This document shows positions 1 to 4,516 of a stretch of 5,229 nt of DNA, piece by piece. Position 1 is the first letter of the stretch. The number at the start of each line of letters is the position of its first letter. This stretch comes from Anaerolineae bacterium (GTDB lineage Bacteria; Chloroflexota; Anaerolineae; Anaerolineales; Villigracilaceae). The translations under genes and the position numbers were made by a program. The notes beneath the pieces are model-generated. The model had not been told where the DNA came from and did not search any database. It was given only the letters and a program-made list of their open reading frames with translations. Location of the stretch: assembly GCA_017303735.1 (NCBI GenBank), contig JAFLCF010000270.1:1-5229 (forward strand), in the 5' to 3' direction.

Positions 1-107
1 TGCTATATGGATTATTTCATGAGAAATAAATAAAATTCACATAGTTCAGAAAAAAAACCAAAACTTCAAAGAAAGTAAAAACTAACAAGGAAATTAATGT
101 TTCGCCT
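1..107. other. AT-rich upstream region of the ATPase gene
   Basis: This stretch is very A-rich and has no clear -35/-10 pair. AAGG at 87-90 is well placed (6 nt) for an ATG at 97, not for the main start at 108. The ATG at 97 opens a 34-codon frame (MFRLCHNYP...) that overlaps the ATPase gene in another frame and ends inside it. It could be an upstream regulatory frame or a coincidence. Confidence 0.4.
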
Positions 108-1598
108 ATGTCACAACTATCCATTAAGAACTGGGGAACTCAATTTGAAAAAGCAATATTGCAAGGTTACGAAAGTAGAAAAGCTTTTGCCCATGAGATA
201 AATGAATATTTCAGAAAAAAACATGAGGGGCACTTAAAAATTCTTGAAGATTTCAAGCAGGCTCAAGAACAAAAAAAGACAATTTCTAGTGAAATCTATG
301 AAAATGAATTGGTCAAGAAATATAGATCTGGACAAAAAATCTCCACTCCCAGCCAATGGATTTGGGATACGGAAATTACAAAATGGATCAATGGGAAAAA
401 ATCTCCCACCAACTCCAAAACTCTAATCCCGATTCTTGAGTTTTTTTTTGAAAAAAATATTATGTCGAAACTTGAAGCTAATGAATGGATTATGAACTTA
501 AAATTCGTAATGCCAGATAAAGAGCTTCATAAAATTATTAAGTACATTGGCGCGAACACAAGTTCTTTTACAGCAAATCCATGGATTTTAGACAAAAACA
601 AAATTCAGGAGTTTATGTATATAGGCACTTTGTTTGTGGTGTATGGACCGGCGGGATGTGGAAAATCAAATTTTATTGATCATGTTACAAATTACTTACA
701 TCGTCATTTTATGAGTGAAATATCAAAGGGTGTTTTTCTGGTAAGTGGCAAAAACATGAGCGTAGGAGACGCATTATTCCAAATTATGTCTAATGTTCTA
801 GAATGCTTACCCACTAATGAAAATGAAATTTTCGAGATATGGGAAGATTGGATTGCCACCTATATTGACAAAGACATAGTAGTAATTTTGGATAATGTGT
901 CGCCCGAGTTAGTAAGCTATTTTATTAAGTACCCAACGAAAATCCACTTAATCGTTTCAACGTCAGATATCGAAAATATACTGCCGATTATTAGTGACGC
1001 AGTTGCTCATAATGAAGTGATTTTCCAAACGCCTACAATTAATAAAGCCAGCCTAATTAATTATTTGTCCGAATATTCAAGGTTACATCGGGATTGGGTT
1101 ATGAACATTGCCATGTTGTCAGAATGGTATCCTGAGCCAATATTTCGTGCAATCAAATTAATAAGCGGGAAAAATAAAATTGATTGGTTTGGGAGATTGG
1201 GAGACTTGCCCGTAAAAACAACATCGGTGTTCAACGCCCATTGGAATTATCCAGAATATGCGACGGGACTGCACAAGGTTGCACGAGCAATATTAGCCAG
1301 CTTAAGAGAAAAAGAAAGACACTACATGCTATTATTTGTACTATTCGCAAAATCTGATGAGTTTTATAGCATTGAAGCTATTTCTAAAGTATGGAAACTC
1401 GAAAACGCTCTCGCCCTATTCGTTATTGAAAGATTGGAAAAATTGGGTTTACTCATAAGACAAATCGAAGATAACCCAATACATGGCTATATTTTTAATT
1501 ATCGCCCCCTTCGTTTTTTTATTGAAGCTGTACAAATTGCGAATAATTTCAACCAAGATCCAGAAATTTTTCTTCTTTCGTCTGAAGAATTATTCTGA
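108..1598 (+). CDS. STAND/NB-ARC-like P-loop ATPase with N-terminal HTH-like region
   Basis: Seen: a 496-residue protein. Walker A is GPAGCGKS at residues 180-187 (K186, S187). Walker B is VVILDN ending at D262-N263. An RNBS-B/sensor-like strand, LIVSTSD, lies at 281-287. The order and spacing fit the NB-ARC branch of the STAND ATPases, which act as nucleotide-driven switches in defence, regulation or cell death. About residues 400-480 look like a winged-helix segment, and no WD40, TPR or LRR sensor repeats follow, so the protein is short for the class. At the N-terminus, residues 25-135 resemble an Xre-like HTH (W93-INGKKSP) interrupted by a charged, lysine-rich insert at about 38-75. The gene is AT-rich and stands alone, ending in a strong hairpin. 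The ATG at 108 has no close Shine-Dalgarno: AAGG at 87-90 is 17 nt away. No upstream ATG, GTG or TTG is in frame. Inferred role: a DNA-binding signalling ATPase, possibly defensive. Its substrate and partners are unknown. Confidence 0.75.
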   Translation: MSQLSIKNWGTQFEKAILQGYESRKAFAHEINEYFRKKHEGHLKILEDFKQAQEQKKTISSEIYENELVKKYRSGQKISTPSQWIWDTEITKWINGKKSPTNSKTLIPILEFFFEKNIMSKLEANEWIMNLKFVMPDKELHKIIKYIGANTSSFTANPWILDKNKIQEFMYIGTLFVVYGPAGCGKSNFIDHVTNYLHRHFMSEISKGVFLVSGKNMSVGDALFQIMSNVLECLPTNENEIFEIWEDWIATYIDKDIVVILDNVSPELVSYFIKYPTKIHLIVSTSDIENILPIISDAVAHNEVIFQTPTINKASLINYLSEYSRLHRDWVMNIAMLSEWYPEPIFRAIKLISGKNKIDWFGRLGDLPVKTTSVFNAHWNYPEYATGLHKVARAILASLREKERHYMLLFVLFAKSDEFYSIEAISKVWKLENALALFVIERLEKLGLLIRQIEDNPIHGYIFNYRPLRFFIEAVQIANNFNQDPEIFLLSSEELF

Positions 1599-1614
1599 TC
1601 TTTGATATAATCTC

Positions 1615-1659
1615 AATCGCAACAGCTAGGATGCCCCCCTCATCCTAGCTGTTGCGATT
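1615..1659. terminator. Perfect 19-bp hairpin after the ATPase gene
   Basis: Arms 1615-1633 and 1641-1659 are exact reverse complements around a 7-nt C-rich loop (1634-1640). It begins 16 nt after the ATPase stop codon, the usual place for a terminator. However, only three T residues follow the stem, so a classical U-tract is missing. It may act as an mRNA 3'-end stabiliser, a Rho-assisted terminator or a protein-binding palindrome. Confidence 0.6.
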
Positions 1660-1673
1660 TAACACCTACGAAC

Positions 1674-1678
1674 CGCGC
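1674..1678. repeat. Left target-site duplication CGCGC
   Basis: These five bases directly precede the left tip and are repeated exactly after the right tip. A 5-bp match by chance is about one in a thousand, and the positions were set by the inverted-repeat tips, not chosen to fit. Confidence 0.7.
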
Positions 1679-1702
1679 TGTAACTTAACCCATAAGTTTG
1701 CC
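1679..1702 (+). repeat. Left terminal inverted repeat (24 bp)
   Basis: It starts TGTAACTTAACCCATAAG and ends TTTGCC. It is the reverse complement of 2116-2139 with a single difference at position 13 (C here, T in the other). It directly abuts an inverted copy of the subterminal motif, forming a palindrome. Confidence 0.8.
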
Positions 1703-1749
1703 GCTTTGGCAAACTTATGCTTCCAGACGGGGGATTTTGCAAATGGCAC
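1679..1749 (+). repeat. 71-bp direct repeat, copy 1 (left end module)
   Basis: It holds the left terminal repeat, an internal 12-bp inverted repeat (1691-1702 with 1708-1719, spacer GCTTT), the motif ending CTTCCAG, and a tail GGGGGATTTTGCAAATGGCAC without the last base. It matches copy 2 at 1785-1855 in 68 of 71 positions. Two of the three differences are a compensating pair in the stem. Confidence 0.85.
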
Positions 1750-1784
1750 TCACTCAGGGAACTTCTCTTTCACACCTTCAGCTC

Positions 1785-1855
1785 TGTAACTTAACCCATA
1801 AGTCTGCCGCTTTGGCAGACTTATGCTTCCAGCCGGGGGATTTTGCAAATGGCAC
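1785..1855 (+). repeat. 71-bp direct repeat, copy 2 (internal duplicate of left end)
   Basis: This is a second complete left-end module 106 bp inside the first, including the TGTAACTTAACC tip sequence. The five bases before it (AGCTC) do not match the right flank, so this inner end does not define the inserted unit. Its stem arms are 1797-1808 and 1814-1825, carrying C1804 and G1818 where copy 1 has T1698 and A1712. Confidence 0.85.
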
Positions 1856-1996
1856 AACAGCGTGAGTTACCGATTTTTGGACTAAAATCTTTAGCATTTC
1901 ATCTATGCTGACAAGGTCATGCCTTGCCTCAGACCTTTTCGAGGTGATTATTCATATTCAGGGCTCATTTTGTGTGAAAAGACAAAATGTTTTTTC

Positions 1997-2111
1997 GGCA
2001 AGATTATGCTTCCAGAATGTACTTGCGGCAAACTTATCCTTCCATCTCTTTTTGAATTCATGATTTTTGATGGTTCACTACGAGTAAACGGCGGCAAACT
2101 TATGCTTCCAG
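1997..2111 (+). repeat. Subterminal array of 19-bp motifs at the right end
   Basis: Three copies lie at 1997-2015 (GGCAAGATTATGCTTCCAG), 2027-2045 (GGCAAACTTATCCTTCCAT) and 2093-2111 (GGCAAACTTATGCTTCCAG), just before the terminal repeat at 2116. All point the same way. The same motif occurs at 1708-1726 and 1814-1832 in the left modules. Likely transposase-binding sites (inference). The reading frame seen across them is a by-product of the repeats. Confidence 0.75.
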
Positions 2112-2115
2112 CCGT

Positions 2116-2139
2116 GGCAAACTTATAGGTTAAGTTACA
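2116..2139 (-). repeat. Right terminal inverted repeat (24 bp)
   Basis: Reads GGCAAACTTATAGG then TTAAGTTACA. It matches the left terminal repeat in 23 of 24 positions. The preceding copy of the subterminal motif (2093-2111) lies only 4 bp inward. Confidence 0.8.
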
Positions 2140-2144
2140 CGCGC
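2140..2144. repeat. Right target-site duplication CGCGC
   Basis: Exact copy of 1674-1678, immediately after the right tip of the element. Removing the element and one copy joins ...ACGAAC-CGCGC-CTTGTG... as the predicted empty site. Confidence 0.7.
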
Positions 2145-2146
2145 CT

Positions 2147-2170
2147 TGTGACTTACCCCATAAGTTTACG
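2147..2170 (+). repeat. Degenerate extra transposon end outside the element
   Basis: It starts TGTGACTTACCCCATAAG and matches the left terminal repeat in 20 of 24 positions. It begins 2 bp beyond the right target duplication. It appears to be the worn end of an older related element next to which the intact one inserted. No partner end is visible downstream. Confidence 0.6.
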
Positions 2171-2171
2171 A

Positions 2172-2212
2172 AAACCTCGCACGGAGAATACCCGGCGAGG
2201 TTTCTATTTTTT
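2172..2212 (+). terminator. Intrinsic terminator after the transposon
   Basis: A 9-bp stem AAACCTCGC (2172-2180) pairs with GCGAGGTTT (2195-2203) around a 14-nt loop. It is followed by CTA and six T residues (2207-2212). It would stop + strand read-through from the ATPase gene or the element before the Xre unit. Confidence 0.65.
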
Positions 2213-2247
2213 AATTCAATGGACTATTTATACTGAAATAACTACAC

Positions 2248-2253
2248 TATAAT
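2248..2253 (+). promoter_or_regulatory. Candidate -10 box for the Xre/membrane-protein unit
   Basis: A perfect TATAAT just after the 2172-2212 terminator. No good -35 hexamer stands 16-18 bp upstream (TATTTA at 17 bp is weak), so the promoter may need an activator or be weak. A start near 2260 would give a leader of about 170 nt before the GTG at 2431. Confidence 0.4.
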
Positions 2254-2256
2254 GTA

Positions 2257-2376
2257 GGTCAGGCACTGCTGGCCACAATCAACAATGCCTGACCGGGAAT
2301 TGGACGCCGCTTGGACAACGGCGGTCATGCTTGCTTTTATGCAGCAGACTGTATACATTGTATTAGATTTTTTTTC
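2257..2376 (+). other. Structured 5' leader or possible small RNA
   Basis: Immediately after the -10 box a 9-bp perfect inverted repeat, GGTCAGGCA (2257-2265) and TGCCTGACC (2286-2294), closes a 20-nt loop. A GCCG/CGGC-centred hairpin follows at about 2303-2325. A TGCTTGC/GCAGCA stem with one bulge lies around 2329-2347. A run of eight T residues sits at 2368-2375. I do not recognise a known RNA family. It could be a leader with an attenuator-like stop, a free small RNA, or an operator region for the Xre protein. Confidence 0.3.
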
Positions 2377-2430
2377 TTTGTCAAGTTGCGACGCTAATAT
2401 CACCGGTCATTCCAACATGGAGTGTAGCTT

Positions 2431-2640
2431 GTGATTAAGATAAAAGTACCTGAATTATTAAAGAAAAAAGGGCTGAATGCAACTGATCTTATGCGAAAAG
2501 GAAATATCGCTTATGGAACAGCACATCGGCTTTCAAAAGGTGATGGGGATGGAATTACTTTTGAAGTGCTAAATGCCCTCTGTAAGTTATTCAACGTTCA
2601 AGTCAAAGATATTCTAGAATACGTTCCAGATGATGAATAA
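2431..2640 (+). CDS. Small Xre/Cro-type HTH transcriptional regulator
   Basis: Seen: 69 residues starting at GTG, with GGAG at 2419-2422 placed 8 nt upstream, which decides this start. The protein is a single helix-turn-helix domain. It opens with VPELLKKKGLNATDLM, has a recognition-helix region near residues 27-37 (AYGTAHRLSKG), then FEVLNALCKLFNVQVKDILEY, the typical last two helices of compact Xre proteins. Small members of this family bind operators as dimers and often control their own operon. There is no sensor domain. The stop overlaps the start of the membrane-protein gene by 11 nt, so the two are almost certainly co-transcribed. The hairpins and inverted repeat at 2257-2294 are candidate operator sequences. 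The family call is firm; the target genes are unknown. Confidence 0.85.
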   Translation: MIKIKVPELLKKKGLNATDLMRKGNIAYGTAHRLSKGDGDGITFEVLNALCKLFNVQVKDILEYVPDDE

Positions 2641-2929
2641 CCCCTATCCTAGCGCAGATACGGGTGGAGCAGTTATATTAATAGGTGTATTACTTACTTT
2701 AGGGTTTTTACTGCAATACACCAAAAAGATCCCTCAAAATAAAACTACACCAAATGATCTAACAAAACGAGATAAAGTCCTGCTAATTTTTGCTTTGATC
2801 ACAGCTGTGATATTTACAGTCGTGCAGGAAAAGCTCTTAGCTACTATAGAATACATTTACCTATTGTGTTTAATGCCCCCAATCATGTTTTGGTGGATAT
2901 TAGATCCAGAGAAAAAAGAAATAATTTAA
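2630..2929 (+). CDS. Small membrane protein with three predicted TM helices
   Basis: Seen: 99 residues with hydrophobic segments at about 12-30, 49-65 and 73-91, the last including MPPIMFWWIL. The lysine-rich loop at 32-49 and the charged tail EKKEII suggest N-terminus outside and C-terminus inside. There is no signal peptidase site and no recognisable enzyme motif. It starts with two consecutive ATG codons (2630, 2633) inside the end of the Xre gene and has no own Shine-Dalgarno, so translation is probably coupled to the upstream gene. I do not recognise the family. A small membrane protein tightly paired with an HTH regulator could be a sensor or anti-regulator, or simply a passenger. No function is claimed. 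Confidence 0.65.
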   Translation: MMNNPYPSADTGGAVILIGVLLTLGFLLQYTKKIPQNKTTPNDLTKRDKVLLIFALITAVIFTVVQEKLLATIEYIYLLCLMPPIMFWWILDPEKKEII

Positions 2930-3182
2930 TCAAGTCATACTGTTGTTCGACGATGAATATCTGAAATTGCAAACCAAGTTTGATATTCACGAATACGAAA
3001 TTATGGAGAGAATTGGTCTTTCCATCCCAAACGAAAAGATTAGTGCTACGCTCTTATGTAAAATTCGTGGGCGTGGTGCATTACGCAGATTTAGAGATAT
3101 GATTTATTAGTATGAGATTGAAGAAGAGTGGTTCAATTATCCAAGAAAAAATGTTCGCAAAACATTAAACCTCACTTTATAA
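2925..3182 (+). pseudogene. UPF0158 family protein, 5'-truncated and interrupted
   Basis: Read in the frame of 2949, the sequence gives DDEYLKLQTKFDIHEYEIME, then IGLSIPNEKISATLLCKIRG and RGALRRFRDMIY, then TAG (3108-3110), then YEIEEEWFNYPRK and a final TAA at 3180-3182. The blocks FDIHEYEIME, RGRGALRRF and EEEWF are typical of the C-terminal half of UPF0158 proteins, a family of unknown function. The N-terminal half is missing: a stop at 2922-2924 lies directly upstream in frame, inside the end of the membrane-protein gene. The amber codon splits the C-terminal part, and sequence after it has drifted. No intact start or ribosome site fits. The remnant's last bases now overlap the promoter of the WYL gene. 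An alternative reading as a short functional peptide from ATG 3003 is unlikely. Confidence 0.7.
3150..3166. promoter_or_regulatory. Candidate operator at the WYL gene promoter
   Basis: Inverted repeat AATGTT-CGCAA-AACATT. Its right 13 bp (TTCGCAAAACATT, 3154-3166) recur on the opposite strand of the helicase promoter with one change (4351-4363). It covers the proposed -35 of the regulator's own promoter, as expected for autorepression by a WYL protein (inference). Confidence 0.45.
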
Positions 3183-3183
3183 T
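3154..3183 (+). promoter_or_regulatory. Promoter of the WYL regulator gene
   Basis: A perfect TATAAT lies at 3178-3183. TTCGCA at 3154-3159 is a fair -35 (four of six) with an 18-bp spacer. Transcription would start about 7 nt after the -10, at or next to the A of the ATG at 3190, predicting a leaderless mRNA. The -35 overlaps the candidate operator. Confidence 0.6.
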
Positions 3184-3189
3184 GGTCTC

Positions 3190-4188
3190 ATGCGTGGCAG
3201 CGAGTGGACTTCTCTTAAAAGATGTTTAGCAATTGTGCAGAGATTACAGCAGGGACCTGCTACAAGTCTTGAACTCTTTGGTTACGTCTTGAGCGCCTTG
3301 GATGAGGCAGCTTATCCATCCTCAGTTTCTGCGCGAGAAAAAGCGTTTAAGCGTGATCGGGAAAATTTAAAAAAGAGGCTGGGGGTAAAAATACAATACT
3401 CAGCTTCTACCAAGAAATATACGCTTGCGGAAAGTAGTGAATTGTTTCGATTAAAGCTATCTGCAGAGGGTTTGCGCGCAATTTCTATTTTGTCGAACTC
3501 TTTTGAGGGACATGTAGGGTCATACACCGAAATAAAGGATTTGTTGAGCGATGTAGTTCCTCGTTTATCAAACGAAGATCAGCGCAACCTCGAAAGTATG
3601 GGGTCTCATATTTATCTCGACCTATTAGGTGATGTAGACCCAAATCATTTATCAAAGAAGGTATGGGTAACCGTTTGGAAAGCAGTTAAGAATCACAGAA
3701 AACTTGCCTTCAACTACAGATCGCCTCGATATGAAGACCACAAACCGCGATATCAGGAGGTAGTGCCTTATCGTATTCAGTATCAATCTGGGCATTGGTA
3801 CCTGCGGGCGTATCGACTGTTATATAAGGATAGTATTGGTATTCATCACACAGCATCGCATGTGAAGTATCGACTGAGTTATCTTTTGGAAGATGATGCA
3901 TTGACCATCTTGCCGCAAAAGATGCCAAGCCCACCGGCCCCTCCAAGGTATTTTGTTCAATACCGCCTGCTCCCTCCTTTATCTAATGGGATCATTAGTC
4001 AACGGTTTGATGAAATGCAGGTAAAAAAACTGGAGGATGATAGTGTGCTCGTGAGCGGGTTTTGCGAAGATGTCTTCGAGGCAGGGCGCATCTTGCTCAC
4101 GTATGGGGAGTATTGCATTGTTACTGGGGGAGAAGAGATGTTGAATTGGATGAAAAACACCATACAGGGAATGGCAGAAAATTACTAA
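3190..4188 (+). CDS. WYL-domain transcriptional regulator of the adjacent defence operon
   Basis: Seen: 332 residues. An N-terminal winged helix-turn-helix spans about 5-78 (LKRCLAIVQRLQQGPATS... FKRDRENLKKRLGVKI). A linker follows, then a WYL domain at about 155-235 with the signature HWYLRAY (W203, Y204, L205) and YRSPRY just before it. A C-terminal WCX-like extension runs from about 253 to 328. This is the full-length architecture of WYL regulators. Related proteins BrxR and CapW repress BREX and CBASS defence operons and bind nucleic-acid or other ligands through the WYL pocket. The ATG has no Shine-Dalgarno and lies 7 nt after a TATAAT, so the mRNA is probably leaderless. Two terminators separate it from the helicase gene, so the regulator is expressed independently and probably acts on that promoter. 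Repressor versus activator cannot be told from sequence. Confidence 0.88.
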   Translation: MRGSEWTSLKRCLAIVQRLQQGPATSLELFGYVLSALDEAAYPSSVSAREKAFKRDRENLKKRLGVKIQYSASTKKYTLAESSELFRLKLSAEGLRAISILSNSFEGHVGSYTEIKDLLSDVVPRLSNEDQRNLESMGSHIYLDLLGDVDPNHLSKKVWVTVWKAVKNHRKLAFNYRSPRYEDHKPRYQEVVPYRIQYQSGHWYLRAYRLLYKDSIGIHHTASHVKYRLSYLLEDDALTILPQKMPSPPAPPRYFVQYRLLPPLSNGIISQRFDEMQVKKLEDDSVLVSGFCEDVFEAGRILLTYGEYCIVTGGEEMLNWMKNTIQGMAENY

Positions 4189-4193
4189 ACAGA

Positions 4194-4227
4194 AAAAGAC
4201 TAGCCCGCATATGCGGGCTAGTCTTTT
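4194..4227. terminator. Bidirectional intrinsic terminator after the WYL gene
   Basis: A perfect 17-bp palindrome arm pair (4194-4210 and 4211-4227) starts with AAAA and ends with TTTT, with the GC-rich core CTAGCCCGCAT and its complement. The hairpin loop is about 4 nt (ATAT). It begins 5 nt after the stop codon, and the A and T runs allow termination from both sides. Confidence 0.88.
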
Positions 4228-4307
4228 ATATAGAATTCCCCCAGATAATTTATCTTGCTGTCTGATCTCGGCATTCTCTGAGGGGAATATGCTGGGTGGG
4301 GGTTCGC

Positions 4308-4348
4308 AAAAGGGTCTCGCGCATCTAACGAAGAGACCCTTTTTGTTT
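4308..4348 (+). terminator. Second intrinsic terminator before the helicase promoter
   Basis: An 11-bp stem AAAAGGGTCTC (4308-4318) pairs with GAGACCCTTTT (4333-4343) around a 14-nt loop, followed by TGTTT. It sits about 30 bp upstream of the helicase -10 box. Together with the first terminator it insulates the defence operon from read-through of the regulator gene. Confidence 0.8.
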
Positions 4349-4350
4349 CG

Positions 4351-4363
4351 AATGTTATGCGAA
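4351..4363 (-). promoter_or_regulatory. Candidate WYL-regulator operator at the helicase promoter
   Basis: On the minus strand this reads TTCGCATAACATT. It matches TTCGCAAAACATT at 3154-3166 in 12 of 13 positions and overlaps the -35. A partial copy, TTCGCAAAA, also occurs at 4303-4311 on the + strand. Binding by the WYL protein is inference. Confidence 0.45.
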
Positions 4364-4379
4364 GAAATTTGGGTATAAT
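4351..4379 (+). promoter_or_regulatory. Promoter of the helicase (DISARM) operon
   Basis: A perfect TATAAT lies at 4374-4379. The -35 position 17 bp upstream is AATGTT (4351-4356), a poor match, so basal activity may be low or helped by a regulator. The predicted start is near 4386, giving a leader of about 130 nt. The -35 zone is covered by the motif shared with the WYL promoter. Confidence 0.5.
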
Positions 4380-4406
4380 TGCCTTCATGAACGGCCAAGT
4401 GAGGGA

Positions 4407-4421
4407 TTTGTAATTTACAAA
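4407..4421. promoter_or_regulatory. Palindrome in the helicase leader, second operator candidate
   Basis: TTTGTAA-T-TTACAAA is a perfect 7-bp dyad around one base, 27 bp after the -10 box and inside the transcribed leader. Such a position suits a repressor roadblock. No similar dyad is seen near the WYL promoter, so the binding protein is uncertain. Confidence 0.35.
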
Positions 4422-4453
4422 AAAGCCGCCTCATTTCATAGTAATCGTAGAAA

Positions 4454-4516
4454 ATGAAAAAGGGGCTGTTCGATGTTGATGTTCCATTCCTGCATATTGG
4501 ATTGTTAGGAACCTAA
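4454..4516 (+). CDS. Possible 20-codon leader peptide directly before the helicase gene
   Basis: Seen: ATG at 4454 opens a frame coding for MKKGLFDVDVPFLHIGLLGT. It ends with TAA at 4514-4516, and the helicase ATG follows at once (TAAATG). The frame is the same as the helicase gene, so only this one stop separates the two. No strong Shine-Dalgarno precedes it. It could be a translated leader that couples or limits helicase synthesis, a trace of a longer N-terminus, or chance: an open stretch of 20 codons is not rare. No known leader peptide is recognised. Confidence 0.25.
   Translation: MKKGLFDVDVPFLHIGLLGT

Larger units (their letters stand above)
1679..2139. mobile_element. 461-bp non-autonomous transposon (MITE-like) with TGT...ACA ends
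   Basis: The tips are TGTAACTTAACC (1679-1690) and GGTTAAGTTACA (2128-2139). The inverted repeats extend to 24 bp with one mismatch. The element is flanked on both sides by CGCGC (1674-1678 and 2140-2144), a 5-bp target duplication. Inside there is no credible gene but at least five copies of a 19-bp motif, GGCAAACTTATGCTTCCAG or variants. These point toward the right tip, and the reverse form lies at the left tip. TGT/ACA tips, a 5-bp duplication and several transposase-binding-like sites per end are known traits of the Tn7/Tn5053/Mu/IS21-type (rve-fold DDE) transposons. Assignment to that group is inference. The transposase must come from elsewhere in the genome. Confidence 0.75.

Noticed and set aside
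244..426. A 60-codon frame inside the ATPase gene
   Set aside because: It overlaps a well-supported gene in another frame and has no independent evidence.
1919..2128. A 69-codon + strand frame inside the transposon
   Set aside because: It runs through the 19-bp repeats, giving the recurrent GKLMLP-type blocks. It has no ribosome site and no protein-like character; it is a by-product of the repeat array.
1679..2170. CRISPR array, because of the repeated 19-bp units
   Set aside because: Spacing is irregular, units occur in both orientations, no regular spacers are present, and terminal inverted repeats with a target duplication explain the pattern.
2027..2170. att site or integron attC, because of palindromic repeats
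   Set aside because: No integrase gene, no tRNA fragment and no attC core triplets are visible. The palindromes are explained by transposon ends.
4062..4265. A + strand frame overlapping the end of the WYL gene and the first terminator
   Set aside because: It is out of frame with the WYL gene, crosses a strong terminator and has no recognisable protein features.
4290..4348. T-box riboswitch (GGGTGG... plus a GAGACCC-T-run hairpin)
   Set aside because: The conserved T-box core is not matched, there is no stem I or specifier loop, and the downstream gene is not amino-acid related. A plain terminator explains it.
3979..4434. A 151-codon minus-strand frame
   Set aside because: It lies antisense to the WYL gene end, both terminators and the helicase promoter. 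It has no ribosome site and reads through palindromes, so it is a shadow.
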